Source: Fen-1077 sp050014355 (GTDB taxonomy: Bacteria > Chloroflexota > Dehalococcoidia > Dehalococcoidales > RBG-16-60-22). Taken from it: a stretch of DNA of 38,608 bases. The stretch spans positions 1 through 38,608 of the forward strand of contig JBEKDL010000010.1 of assembly GCA_050014355.1 (NCBI GenBank), written 5' to 3'. Made by a program: the position numbers and the translations under genes. The notes under the pieces are model-generated. The model saw nothing but the letters and a program-made list of their open reading frames with translations. It did no database searches and was not told the DNA's origin. Shown here in pieces: positions 31,919-38,608 of the stretch (within the stretch, counting starts at the first letter, position 1; each line of letters opens with the position of its first letter).

Positions 31919-33760
31919 TTACGCAATGCCGAGCTCTTCCACTTTTTCTGGTAGCGGCACGCCGCTGGAGTTCCAACCCATCAGCGTATAGTAGTATTTT
32001 TTCGTCCGCTCGAAAGCTTCGCGGTCAACTTTCAGGGCGGCCAGCGGCCCCCCGTTCGTCGGCCCGTAAAAGCGCTCCGGCAGCTTATCGTCGGCGCCGG
32101 TGATTCCCTCCCGCAGGTTAAAGAGTCTCATCATCGTCACCGTCCGCTCGCCGATGCGCAGGAGCTCTGTGACACCGGTATCCCAGCCGGTCACACCCTT
32201 GAGAAGGTCTGCCATCTGCTCGGGAGTGTAGTCCAGGAAATGGCAGACCGCCAAAGAATCATAGATGATGTTCTGGCACTGCACATCCTTGTAAATGCCC
32301 ACTTTGCGCGGGCTTATTTCATCGGCGGGAGGCGGCGTCAGCCAGCCGAGAGGGTGGAATGCCTTGAATCTCCACTCGCTGGCCATCAGGCCGTCGGGCA
32401 ATGCCGCGCAGTGGTCGGCGCCGGTGGGAGATACCATGAAGCTCAAGAACAGGGCCGCGCCGATTCTCGGCTCGTGCATGCCGGGCTCCAGGCCTTTCAC
32501 ATGGAGGGCGAAGTCCTGACATTTTTTGCCTATTTTTTTCGCCATCCGGGCCGTGCCTTCGGCCAGGACATTGCCAAACCCGCTTCGCGCCGCAATCAGG
32601 TCGATAAGTTTAAGCATCATCCCGGCGTCGCCCCACTTCAGCTCTAGGCCGCCGGTATCTTTTATCGTGAGTAAGCCCCGCTCAAAGCACTCCGTCGCGA
32701 AGGCGATGGTGCTGCCCGTCGAGATAGTATCCAGCGAGTAAGCGTTGCAGCGCTCGTTGCCTTTGAGGATGGCCTGAAGGTCGCTGACACCGCAGTCCGA
32801 ACCGAGGGCCCCCAGGGTCTCATACTCCGGGCCGCCATAAGCTGGGTCGATATGGTAAGGCTGCGCCAGCTTGACTATCTTTTTACAGCGCACGGGACAG
32901 GCAAAGCAACCTTCCATGCCAATGCGCGCGGTCTCCTTTATCACCCCGCCGTGTATCTGCTTGACCCCGGGGAACCCGCCGTCGCGAAAGTTGCGTATCG
33001 GCAAATCCCCGGTCTTTTCCTGGCGCAGCATCTCCATCCCGCCAGTGCCGAACTCGGACATGGGCGTAGGATGGTTAAGCTGCTGTCTGATTTCCTTGAT
33101 CTTTTCAGCATTAGCCACCGGTGGCAGCGTATGTCCTCTGACGGCTACGGCCTTGAGTTTTTTCGAGCCCATCACCGCGCCGAGGCCTCCGCGGGCGGCG
33201 GCATCGTGGCAGCCCTGCATGATGCAGGCAAAGCGCACCTGGTTTTCACCCCCCGGCCCGATGAGTGCCGCCTGAATATGCTCATCACCCAGGTCAGCCC
33301 TGATGGCGGTCTCGGTCTCCAGAGTCTCTTTTCCCCAGAGGTGGCCGGCGTCCCTGATGGCGACTTCGCCGTCATGCACCCAGAGGTAGACCGGCTTTTC
33401 CGCCTTGCCTTCGACAATTATCGCATCGAAGCCGGCCCGTTTCAGCTCGGCCATCCAGAACCCACCTGACTCGGCTTTGGCGATGCCGCCGGTCAGGGGC
33501 GATTTGGCCCCGATGCAGTTGCGCGCCGCCCCGGGCACCAACAGGCCGGTGGCTGGACCCAGCGCGAAGATTAATTTATTGTCCGGGCCCAGGGGGTCGA
33601 TACCGGGCTCAAGTTCTTTCCACAAATAATAGATGATGAAGCCGGCCCCGCCCAGGTATTTCCGGCAGAATTGCTCATCGATTTCCTCCGCCCGGATGCT
33701 TTTGTCCGAAAGATTGACCCGGAGAATTTTCCCGTTATAACCCGGAATCTCTTTAGCCAA
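31919..33760 (-). CDS. Aldehyde ferredoxin oxidoreductase-family enzyme
   Basis: A 613-residue tungsten/molybdenum-pterin oxidoreductase of the AOR family. The [4Fe-4S] ligands are C285-x2-C288-x3-C292 and C323 (CFACPVRCKK, GSDCGV). Pterin-binding features include SPLTGGIAKAESGGFW near 87-102 and AARGGLGAVMGSKKLKA near 188-203. AOR enzymes oxidise aldehydes to acids with ferredoxin; the family also holds the benzoyl-CoA reductase subunit BamB, so the exact reaction cannot be fixed. Start is TTG with GGAGGAAAC upstream. It follows the PrpD gene by 15 bases. No BamC-type electron-transfer subunits are adjacent, which argues against a Bam complex. Confidence 0.85.
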   Translation of the reverse strand: MAKEIPGYNGKILRVNLSDKSIRAEEIDEQFCRKYLGGAGFIIYYLWKELEPGIDPLGPDNKLIFALGPATGLLVPGAARNCIGAKSPLTGGIAKAESGGFWMAELKRAGFDAIIVEGKAEKPVYLWVHDGEVAIRDAGHLWGKETLETETAIRADLGDEHIQAALIGPGGENQVRFACIMQGCHDAAARGGLGAVMGSKKLKAVAVRGHTLPPVANAEKIKEIRQQLNHPTPMSEFGTGGMEMLRQEKTGDLPIRNFRDGGFPGVKQIHGGVIKETARIGMEGCFACPVRCKKIVKLAQPYHIDPAYGGPEYETLGALGSDCGVSDLQAILKGNERCNAYSLDTISTGSTIAFATECFERGLLTIKDTGGLELKWGDAGMMLKLIDLIAARSGFGNVLAEGTARMAKKIGKKCQDFALHVKGLEPGMHEPRIGAALFLSFMVSPTGADHCAALPDGLMASEWRFKAFHPLGWLTPPPADEISPRKVGIYKDVQCQNIIYDSLAVCHFLDYTPEQMADLLKGVTGWDTGVTELLRIGERTVTMMRLFNLREGITGADDKLPERFYGPTNGGPLAALKVDREAFERTKKYYYTLMGWNSSGVPLPEKVEELGIA

Positions 33761-33775
33761 TTTTGTTTCCTCCCA

Positions 33776-35182
33776 TCACCGTATTTTCACGGTACCCTTA
33801 TTATTGCGTGACGGCGTCTCCCCGCCCGCCGTCAGCAACGTTCCCAGTTTATTTACATTATCCATCTCTTCCAGCCTTCTCGTAGCCAGAATGATATCTT
33901 CCACCTTTTTTTCTGGCATGACAGTAGAAGCCAGGCTCCTGAATTTGGCTTCCAGCTCCTCTCTGGTCATCGGATTTTGTATCGTGCCTTTGGAGTAATC
34001 CACTCTTTCCTGGTAGACAGTGCCGTTCTTTAGTTTTATGGTCACTTTAGCTGGATTGGAATCTGGCGGCATTTTTTCCAGTTCCTCATCGACAATATAT
34101 TTGACTTTTCTGGCCAGGGCAAGTATCCGAGGGTCTCTGATGTTCCGGTCTGAATAGTCCCTGAATTGGTTTCCTCCTTTTATCAGCCTTGTAGCCAGAC
34201 CAAAGCGCGCGCTGAACTGGGCTGAAACTACATCCGTGGGTTCTATTATCACTCCCACGCTCCCGGCTTCCCTGGCTTTCTGTCCCACCACTATTTCCTC
34301 GATGTCACCGGGTTTCAGCCGGCTGTTGCTGGCTATCAAAGCCGTAGCATCAATCACGGCATGCTGGGCAAGGCAGCAGCAATAGGGCTTATTTCCCGTC
34401 CATAAAATCCTGAACTCCCTTCCCAGTCCATCGGTAATGTCTTTGAGGGAGTACTTGTCAGCATATGCCTGGCAAAATCCCTTTTCGCCTTCGATGGCCG
34501 TAGGCGGACCGGTAACTCCAAGTCTGGCCAGCAGGGCGGCTTTGACCCCTGCGTGAGCCGCAAAACCGGCATGCAGTCGCTTGACGGAGCCGCCGCTTCT
34601 GGTATATTCCGCGATACCCCCGCACTGGCTGGCCGTTATGCCCAGGGCGTTAGCTACAGTAGCCGCATCAAGCGCCAGCGCTTTGCATGCCGCGGCCGTC
34701 GAACCGAAAGGCCCCAGAACGCCGGTGGTATGAAATCCGCGCTCCTGCATCGAGCGGGACGCGATGCCGATTCGTATCATGACATCGTAACCGACCACGA
34801 TGGATGTAATCAGTTCTTTGCCGGTCACACTTTCCATTTCGCCCATGGCTATCGCGGCTGGAATGACGGCAACCCCGGGGTGAGAAGTAGTGCGTAGTTC
34901 GGTATCGTCCATTTCAAAGCCATGCCCGAAAACGGCATTAGCGAAAGCGGCGTCTTCGGGCACAGTCTTCAGGCCGTAATATACCACCGTACTATCAGTT
35001 CTTGTTCCCTTTCTGCCTTTAACGTATTCATATACTGCCTTGCTCGGCGCCATGACTGAAAATGCCAGCTCGCACCCGAACTGGTCGAGCATCAGGATTT
35101 TTGCCTTCTCGATGACTTCTTTGCTCAAGTCACTGTATTTTGTGCCAACAATAAAATTCGCTAGTTCTCTGGTCTCGTTCAC
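33776..35182 (-). CDS. MmgE/PrpD family protein
   Basis: A 468-residue member of the MmgE/PrpD fold, which includes 2-methylcitrate dehydratase and cis-aconitate decarboxylase; many members have unknown substrates. Typical segments are TRELANFIVGTKYSDL at the start, GHGFEMDDTE, HPGVAVIPAA, and KRLHAGFAAHAGVKAALLA. The GTG at 35182 is preferred over a TTG at 35215 because GGAG lies eight bases before it and the product then starts where the family does. First gene of the PrpD-AOR-SDR-reductase operon. No methylcitrate-cycle genes (prpB, prpC) are adjacent, so a methylcitrate role is not supported. Confidence 0.87.
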   Translation of the reverse strand: MNETRELANFIVGTKYSDLSKEVIEKAKILMLDQFGCELAFSVMAPSKAVYEYVKGRKGTRTDSTVVYYGLKTVPEDAAFANAVFGHGFEMDDTELRTTSHPGVAVIPAAIAMGEMESVTGKELITSIVVGYDVMIRIGIASRSMQERGFHTTGVLGPFGSTAAACKALALDAATVANALGITASQCGGIAEYTRSGGSVKRLHAGFAAHAGVKAALLARLGVTGPPTAIEGEKGFCQAYADKYSLKDITDGLGREFRILWTGNKPYCCCLAQHAVIDATALIASNSRLKPGDIEEIVVGQKAREAGSVGVIIEPTDVVSAQFSARFGLATRLIKGGNQFRDYSDRNIRDPRILALARKVKYIVDEELEKMPPDSNPAKVTIKLKNGTVYQERVDYSKGTIQNPMTREELEAKFRSLASTVMPEKKVEDIILATRRLEEMDNVNKLGTLLTAGGETPSRNNKGTVKIR

Positions 35183-35237
35183 ATAAGTTGCTCCAATTTC
35201 TAATAGTCTTGGCAATCAGGTTAGTGATCCGAACGAC

Positions 35238-35243
35238 ATTATA
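35238..35243 (-). promoter_or_regulatory. Extended -10 of the PrpD operon
   Basis: On the minus strand TGTTATAAT gives a perfect TATAAT with the TG of an extended -10. No good -35 is seen. Transcription would start near 35231, about 50 bases before the GTG start. Confidence 0.5.
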
Positions 35244-35295
35244 ACATAGGACCATCGGAATGAGATAGCGAATTTGCAGGCGCCTAGTGAAGAAA

Positions 35296-35427
35296 ATGGG
35301 GGTTGATAGTGCAACGGTAAAAAATACAATTATACATATATCATTCACCATTGAAGTTGAACAAGAGATTGTTCGACACATGGATCCCGTTACCTATACT
35401 AAGATCGCTGGATTGGAAGCTATGTAA
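35296..35427 (+). CDS. Possible 43-aa peptide or gene fragment
   Basis: An ATG-initiated frame of 43 codons with a protein-like composition (FTIEVEQEIVRHMDPVTY near the middle), between two minus-strand genes. There is no clear ribosome site and no recognised family. It may be the remnant of a larger gene. Confidence 0.2.
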   Translation: MGVDSATVKNTIIHISFTIEVEQEIVRHMDPVTYTKIAGLEAM

Positions 35428-35481
35428 TGAAGAAATTCTTGGACGTACCGCTTGAAAATAAATCCTAAAACCCGAACCTGC

Positions 35482-36570
35482 TCATCTGCCTTGGAATACG
35501 ATTACGTTACGCAGTGCCTTTCCCCTTTCGACAGACTCGATAGCTTCGTTAATCCGTGTTAGAGGGTACCGGCCAGTGATAAGTTCATCCAGCTTTAGCC
35601 GCCCAGATTGGTAGAGAGATACCAGCCGGGGGATGTCCACGCTTAGCTTCGTCGACCCCAGGAAGCTACCCATTATCGTTTTCTCCGCTCCAATGAATTC
35701 CATAAGAAACGGAAAGGAAGGGCTGTCTTTCGCCGGAGGCAAGGCGATAAGGACCACGGTCCCGCGCTTAGCAGACATAGCATAGCCTTGTTCTATGGCG
35801 GTAACGCCTCCGCCGGTCACGAAAACATATTCCGCCCCCCTCCCTGAGGTCAGCCGCTTTATCGCCTGGATAGCGTCCCCCTGCTGGCTATTGACAGTAT
35901 GAGTCGCACCAAAAAGCTTGGCCGCCTCCAGTTTGCTGTCCGAGATATCAACCGCGATGACCGGGTAAGCCCCTGAAAAGGCCGCTCCCTGGACGGCGTT
36001 GAGTCCAATGCCCCCGGTGCCGACGACGACCACGCTGCTGAGGGCCCTGACCTGCGCCCGATTAACTACTGCTCCGAATCCAGTGATGACACCGCAAGAT
36101 AGAAGTGCCGCCCGGTCCAGGGGCATCTCCGGGGGTATCGGAACTACCTGAGATTCGTGGACGACGGTATACTCGGCAAAGCCGGATACTCTGGACATCT
36201 GTACCAGCATTTGCCCCCGCATGTTGCGCAGGCGGCCTTCAAAATTCATGGGCCATGTCTCACAAAGGTGAGGCCGCCCGGAGTTACAGTCGTAACACCG
36301 CCCGCAGGATGCCAACGACGATGCAACAACAGCATCGCCGGGCTTGACCGATGTCACATTTTCCCCGACTTCATCCACGTAACCCGAAGACTCATGACCA
36401 GGCACGATGGGCAAGGCACCGCCGAGCTCTCCTTTGATCACATGAATGTCGGAGTGACAGATAGCTGTCGCAGCGAGACGAATTTTTACTTCACCTTTTT
36501 GGGGTGGTTCCAAATTTACCTCTTCTATCACCAGTGGTTTACCAAATTCATAACAAACGGCTGCTTTCAA
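35482..36570 (-). CDS. Zinc-dependent alcohol dehydrogenase (class III-like MDR), paralog 2
   Basis: A 362-residue medium-chain dehydrogenase. Catalytic zinc ligands are C38 and H59-E60 (PGHESSGYVDEVG), the structural zinc site is C89-x2-C92-x2-C95-x7-C103, and the NAD fold has VVVVGTGGIGLNAVQGA followed by VIAVDI, pointing to NAD. The layout resembles class III/NDMA-type alcohol dehydrogenases, which act on primary alcohols or on thiol adducts of aldehydes. TTG start with AAAGGAGAG upstream. It is a separate unit from the PrpD operon and divergent from the second MBL-fold gene. It is only distantly related to the ADH at 23979. Confidence 0.88.
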   Translation of the reverse strand: MKAAVCYEFGKPLVIEEVNLEPPQKGEVKIRLAATAICHSDIHVIKGELGGALPIVPGHESSGYVDEVGENVTSVKPGDAVVASSLASCGRCYDCNSGRPHLCETWPMNFEGRLRNMRGQMLVQMSRVSGFAEYTVVHESQVVPIPPEMPLDRAALLSCGVITGFGAVVNRAQVRALSSVVVVGTGGIGLNAVQGAAFSGAYPVIAVDISDSKLEAAKLFGATHTVNSQQGDAIQAIKRLTSGRGAEYVFVTGGGVTAIEQGYAMSAKRGTVVLIALPPAKDSPSFPFLMEFIGAEKTIMGSFLGSTKLSVDIPRLVSLYQSGRLKLDELITGRYPLTRINEAIESVERGKALRNVIVFQGR

Positions 36571-36850
36571 TCCACTCTCCTTTATGATTGATTTTGTAAA
36601 CTGCCAATCTCATTGAGATGGTGATGACCGCCAACTCCCCACTTGGCATTAAGCCTTTCCCTTTTCACACTCCATGGGCGCGAGAAAAATTACACTAACC
36701 TGACTGAGCATTGAACCCGAGACGTTACTAACACTATAGATAGCCGCCGATTAGCCTAATAGAACAGTCTTATTCGGAGCATCTATTTCAATTTACAGCA
36801 ACTATATCACTATCATAATTTCCCTGTCAATAATAAGTATAATCTCATGT
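36571..36850. other. Divergent intergenic region, left part
   Basis: No supported gene between the alcohol dehydrogenase and the second MBL-fold gene. Short open stretches on the minus strand near 36595-36710 look weakly protein-like but have no start support. Repeats and the MBL promoter in the right part are listed separately. Confidence 0.4.
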
Positions 36851-36881
36851 TTTACGCTTAGATTAGCGTCGATTTACGCTT
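36851..36881. promoter_or_regulatory. Repeated TTTACGCTT sites, candidate operator
   Basis: TTTACGCTT occurs at 36851-36859 and 36873-36881, starting 22 bases apart (about two helical turns). Between them AGCGT forms an inverted half-site with ACGCT. They lie 40-75 bases upstream of the extended -10 of the second MBL-fold gene, where a regulator could bind. Confidence 0.4.
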
Positions 36882-36922
36882 GGACATAATTCCGGTTGGC
36901 CTGCAGAATGAGGTTGGTTATA

Positions 36923-36931
36923 TGGTATAAT
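36923..36931 (+). promoter_or_regulatory. Extended -10 promoter of second MBL-fold gene
   Basis: TGGTATAAT joins a perfect TATAAT to an upstream TG. No good -35 is present, which extended -10 promoters can tolerate. The leader to the TTG start would be about 120 bases. Confidence 0.5.
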
Positions 36932-36957
36932 TATCGAAGTGTAAATATTCGGGTCAT

Positions 36958-36989
36958 CGGCCAATTATAATCTTGAAGCGAGTTGGCCG
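36958..36989. repeat. Inverted repeat in MBL leader
   Basis: CGGCCAA (36958-36964) and TTGGCCG (36983-36989) form a 7-bp stem with an 18-base loop, about 20 bases after the predicted transcription start. It may be an operator or a leader hairpin. Confidence 0.4.
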
Positions 36990-37057
36990 TGAAAGATCGG
37001 TTAACTGATCGAGACTTTGAATTATATAAAAAGAGAATAGAGGGGAGCAAATAGCGG

Positions 37058-37918
37058 TTGAAGGTACTCCAAGATAGCTTTTCCTTCCAAGTAGGTGATT
37101 TGGAATGTCTGGTCATCAGAGACACGGTATCCCCGATGGACTTAGACCTGCTTTTCCCCAGTATTAAAGGAAAAGAAATGGAACGACTGCTCGACCAATA
37201 CCATATCCCGCGGGGAGAGGTAATGGACGTGATGTGTTTGCTCATCCGTATGGGTCAACAGACGGTGTTGATAGACACAGGCTGGGGAACCGGCAAACAA
37301 CCAGGTTGGGGGAAACTTATATCTATCCTGCGAATTAACGGAATAAAACCAGAAAGAATTAATACAGTTATTATTTCGCATGGACATCCCGACCATATTG
37401 GAGGGAACACCGATGATAAAGGTCAGCCGCTTTTCCCAAAGGCACGTTATATTATGTTCAAAAAAGAGTGGGAGTTTTGGACGTCTATACCGGACCTGAA
37501 GCAAATTGAAAAATGGGTACAGCAGGAAATGCATGCTTATGTACGCAAAAACCTGATACCCTTACGGGAACGATTTGCGCTGGTCGACGAAAAGACGGAA
37601 TTTTTACCCGGGATTAAATTTATCTGGGCACCAGGGCATTCGCCATATCATTGCATACTTGATGTTTCATCGGGCGCCGAGCAACTTCTTTACGGTAGTG
37701 ATTTAATCCACCATCCCCTACAAATCGCACGCCCTGAATGCAGTGTATTTGGCGATTTCAACCCCGAAAAAGCCCGCCGCACCAGGGCAAAAATTATATC
37801 CCAAGCTGCAAAAACTAATATACTGGTCTTTGCCTGTCATTTTCCTTTCCCTGGTTTAGGTCGCATCAACAAAAATGGCGACTTGCTGACCTGGCAACCA
37901 GTAAGTATTAATGATTAG
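37058..37918 (+). CDS. MBL-fold metallohydrolase (lactonase-like), paralog 2
   Basis: A 286-residue paralog of the hydrolase at 22216, colinear over its full length. Complete metal site: H108-x-H110-x-D112-H113 (SHGHPDH), H194 (APGHSPYH), D215 (YGSDLIHH) and H261 (ACHFPFPG). Differences lie mainly in the N-terminal third and around residues 145-160, likely the substrate lid. Start is TTG at 37058 with AGGGGAG ten bases upstream. It has its own extended -10 promoter and is followed at once by a transposase remnant. Likely an intracellular hydrolase of an ester, lactone or thioester. Confidence 0.85.
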   Translation: MKVLQDSFSFQVGDLECLVIRDTVSPMDLDLLFPSIKGKEMERLLDQYHIPRGEVMDVMCLLIRMGQQTVLIDTGWGTGKQPGWGKLISILRINGIKPERINTVIISHGHPDHIGGNTDDKGQPLFPKARYIMFKKEWEFWTSIPDLKQIEKWVQQEMHAYVRKNLIPLRERFALVDEKTEFLPGIKFIWAPGHSPYHCILDVSSGAEQLLYGSDLIHHPLQIARPECSVFGDFNPEKARRTRAKIISQAAKTNILVFACHFPFPGLGRINKNGDLLTWQPVSIND

Positions 37919-37920
37919 AG

Positions 37921-38075
37921 CATTATAATGATAGCGAACACACTCGGGGAAATACTGCTTCGGCAAGACACCATGGCAGACTTTTCTGGACAGCAAGAAG
38001 CTAGCGGACAACAAGATGCTGGAAAGGTTACAGCCGATAGATAATGCTGTCAGAGAGGTCTTAAGTGTCAGATGA
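37921..38075 (+). pseudogene. IS481-type transposase C-terminal remnant
   Basis: In one frame from 37935 the sequence reads RTHSGKYCFGKTPWQTFLDS and continues KKLADNKMLERLQ to a TGA at 38073-38075. This matches the C-terminal end of IS481-family DDE transposases, where a Y-N-x-x-RTHSG-type segment precedes GKTP.QTF. Just before it YND appears in another frame, indicating a frameshift. No catalytic domain or clear terminal inverted repeat is left. It begins two bases after the hydrolase stop. Confidence 0.6.
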
Positions 38076-38459
38076 TGTCTTGGCTACTACAAATAATTGG
38101 TGGTATCTTGGGTGGTCCTCTTGGTGTATTGGCGGTGGGGTGCTTGGGGGATTCTTGGTCATAGTTCAGACCCAGAGATCAAGTAACTTATAGGTTCTCC
38201 TAGGCTGACTATTGTAGTTTTATCCACTCCAGATTAGGATATTCTTGGTAGGTAACATTTGCTTGTTTTGTTACTCATGAGACACAAAACATCAGCTATG
38301 TTGAACATTTAAACTTTCAATGCAAAAAGCATCAAAATGACGAGTTTAGGATATGAAAGAATCATTATATCCACTGGATGTTAGTCCACTGGTCGATGTA
38401 GACCCTCGACCAGTGTAGCTGCCCAGTCTTCAGACAAGTCCCAAAACGGATGTTTCCAC
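38076..38459. other. Gap with hairpins, no supported gene
   Basis: Only a 30-codon hydrophobic frame (38072-38164, starting MMSWLLQIIGGILGG) and two hairpins are seen. It is probably decayed element DNA. Confidence 0.4.
38387..38415. repeat. 10-bp inverted repeat
   Basis: CACTGGTCGA (38387-38396) and TCGACCAGTG (38406-38415) pair perfectly around a 9-base loop. A partial extra copy, CCACTGG, lies at 38371-38377. No T-run follows, so it may be a recombination or regulator site rather than a terminator. Confidence 0.55.
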
Positions 38460-38472
38460 TTAGCCGTTTTGG
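38441..38472 (-). terminator. Hairpin at the 3' end of the partial gene
   Basis: CCAAAACGG (38441-38449) pairs with CCGTTTTGG (38464-38472) around a 14-base loop. It overlaps the stop codon of the minus-strand gene entering from the right, the place of a terminator, but has no T-run. Confidence 0.4.
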
Positions 38473-38608
38473 TCACTTCCAATTTTATCCGGACAATCGA
38501 GGGGTATGTTCTCCAAGGAACTAAGTTTACCTGTTAAAGCCTCTAAACGGGCCGGTAGTTTAGCTCTGTGGCCGTCCTGCTGGATAGATGAAAGTAATTC
38601 CTGTGATA
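38460..38608 (-). CDS. Partial gene entering from right edge (C-terminal 48 aa)
   Basis: The last 48 codons of a gene whose start lies beyond the window. The sequence is helical and charged at first (RAKLPARLEALTGKLSSLE), then ends DCPDKIGSDQNG before TAA at 38462-38460. The heptad-like Leu pattern suggests a coiled coil. No family can be named from this tail; being beside a transposase remnant it may belong to a mobile element. Confidence 0.5.
   Translation of the reverse strand, partial: SQELLSSIQQDGHRAKLPARLEALTGKLSSLENIPLDCPDKIGSDQNG

Noticed and set aside
31919..33760. AOR protein as a benzoyl-CoA reductase BamB subunit
   Set aside because: No BamC-I-like genes adjacent and the neighbours are PrpD and SDR; kept as AOR family only.
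33776..35182. PrpD as 2-methylcitrate dehydratase of the methylcitrate cycle
   Set aside because: No methylcitrate synthase or lyase gene is nearby; family name kept without the specific function.
36595..36710. Short protein-like minus-strand stretches upstream of the ADH
   Set aside because: Two overlapping frames look weakly coding, but neither has a ribosome site or a recognised family, so no gene was called.
1..38608. CRISPR array
   Set aside because: No regularly spaced repeats with unique spacers and no cas genes were seen on either strand.

Overview
The window looks like a chromosomal piece of an anaerobic bacterium. Evidence for this is a B12-dependent (oxygen-independent) ribonucleotide reductase, an aldehyde ferredoxin oxidoreductase-family enzyme, and three Fe-S/FMN/FAD ene-reductase-type enzymes. 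GTG and TTG starts with good Shine-Dalgarno sites are common. The mix would fit a Dehalococcoidia-type Chloroflexota, but no 16S rRNA or other decisive marker is present, so this is a weak inference.

Left part (1-14.4 kb): a tyrosine integrase with a lost N-terminus runs up to the 3' end of tRNA-Cys, which marks the edge of an integrated element lying mostly to the left. A conserved housekeeping block follows: purM, tilS, a TIGR03936/DUF2344 protein, class II ribonucleotide reductase plus NrdR, folC, an RNase D-like exonuclease and ribD. Small accessory insertions break it up: a hicBA toxin-antitoxin pair, a zinc-ribbon protein, a two-gene unit with an EVE-like plus PD-(D/E)xK nuclease protein, and a SLATT-like two-helix membrane protein followed by a proline-rich peptide. 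The nrdR promoter carries an NrdR box exactly between its -35 and -10.

Middle (14.3-16.1 kb): tRNA-Lys is followed by a P-loop ATPase gene broken by one in-frame TAG, then about 770 bases of mostly gene-free sequence.

Right part (16.1-38 kb): an accessory catabolic region. On the minus strand, read right to left, lie a zinc alcohol dehydrogenase, the operon MmgE/PrpD - AOR - SDR - ene-reductase, a LivK-type binding lipoprotein with its own promoter and hairpin, a second ene-reductase, a second zinc alcohol dehydrogenase, a second SDR, the permease operon livHMGF and a third ene-reductase. Two paralogous metallo-beta-lactamase-fold hydrolases, both on the plus strand, lie within and at the right edge of the region. 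The likely theme is import of a small organic acid or ring compound, followed by reductive and oxidative steps, hydration/dehydration and hydrolysis; the substrate is unknown. Gene decay is visible: the tail of a second livK upstream of livH, and an IS481-type transposase tail just after the right-hand hydrolase. A partial gene enters from the right edge.
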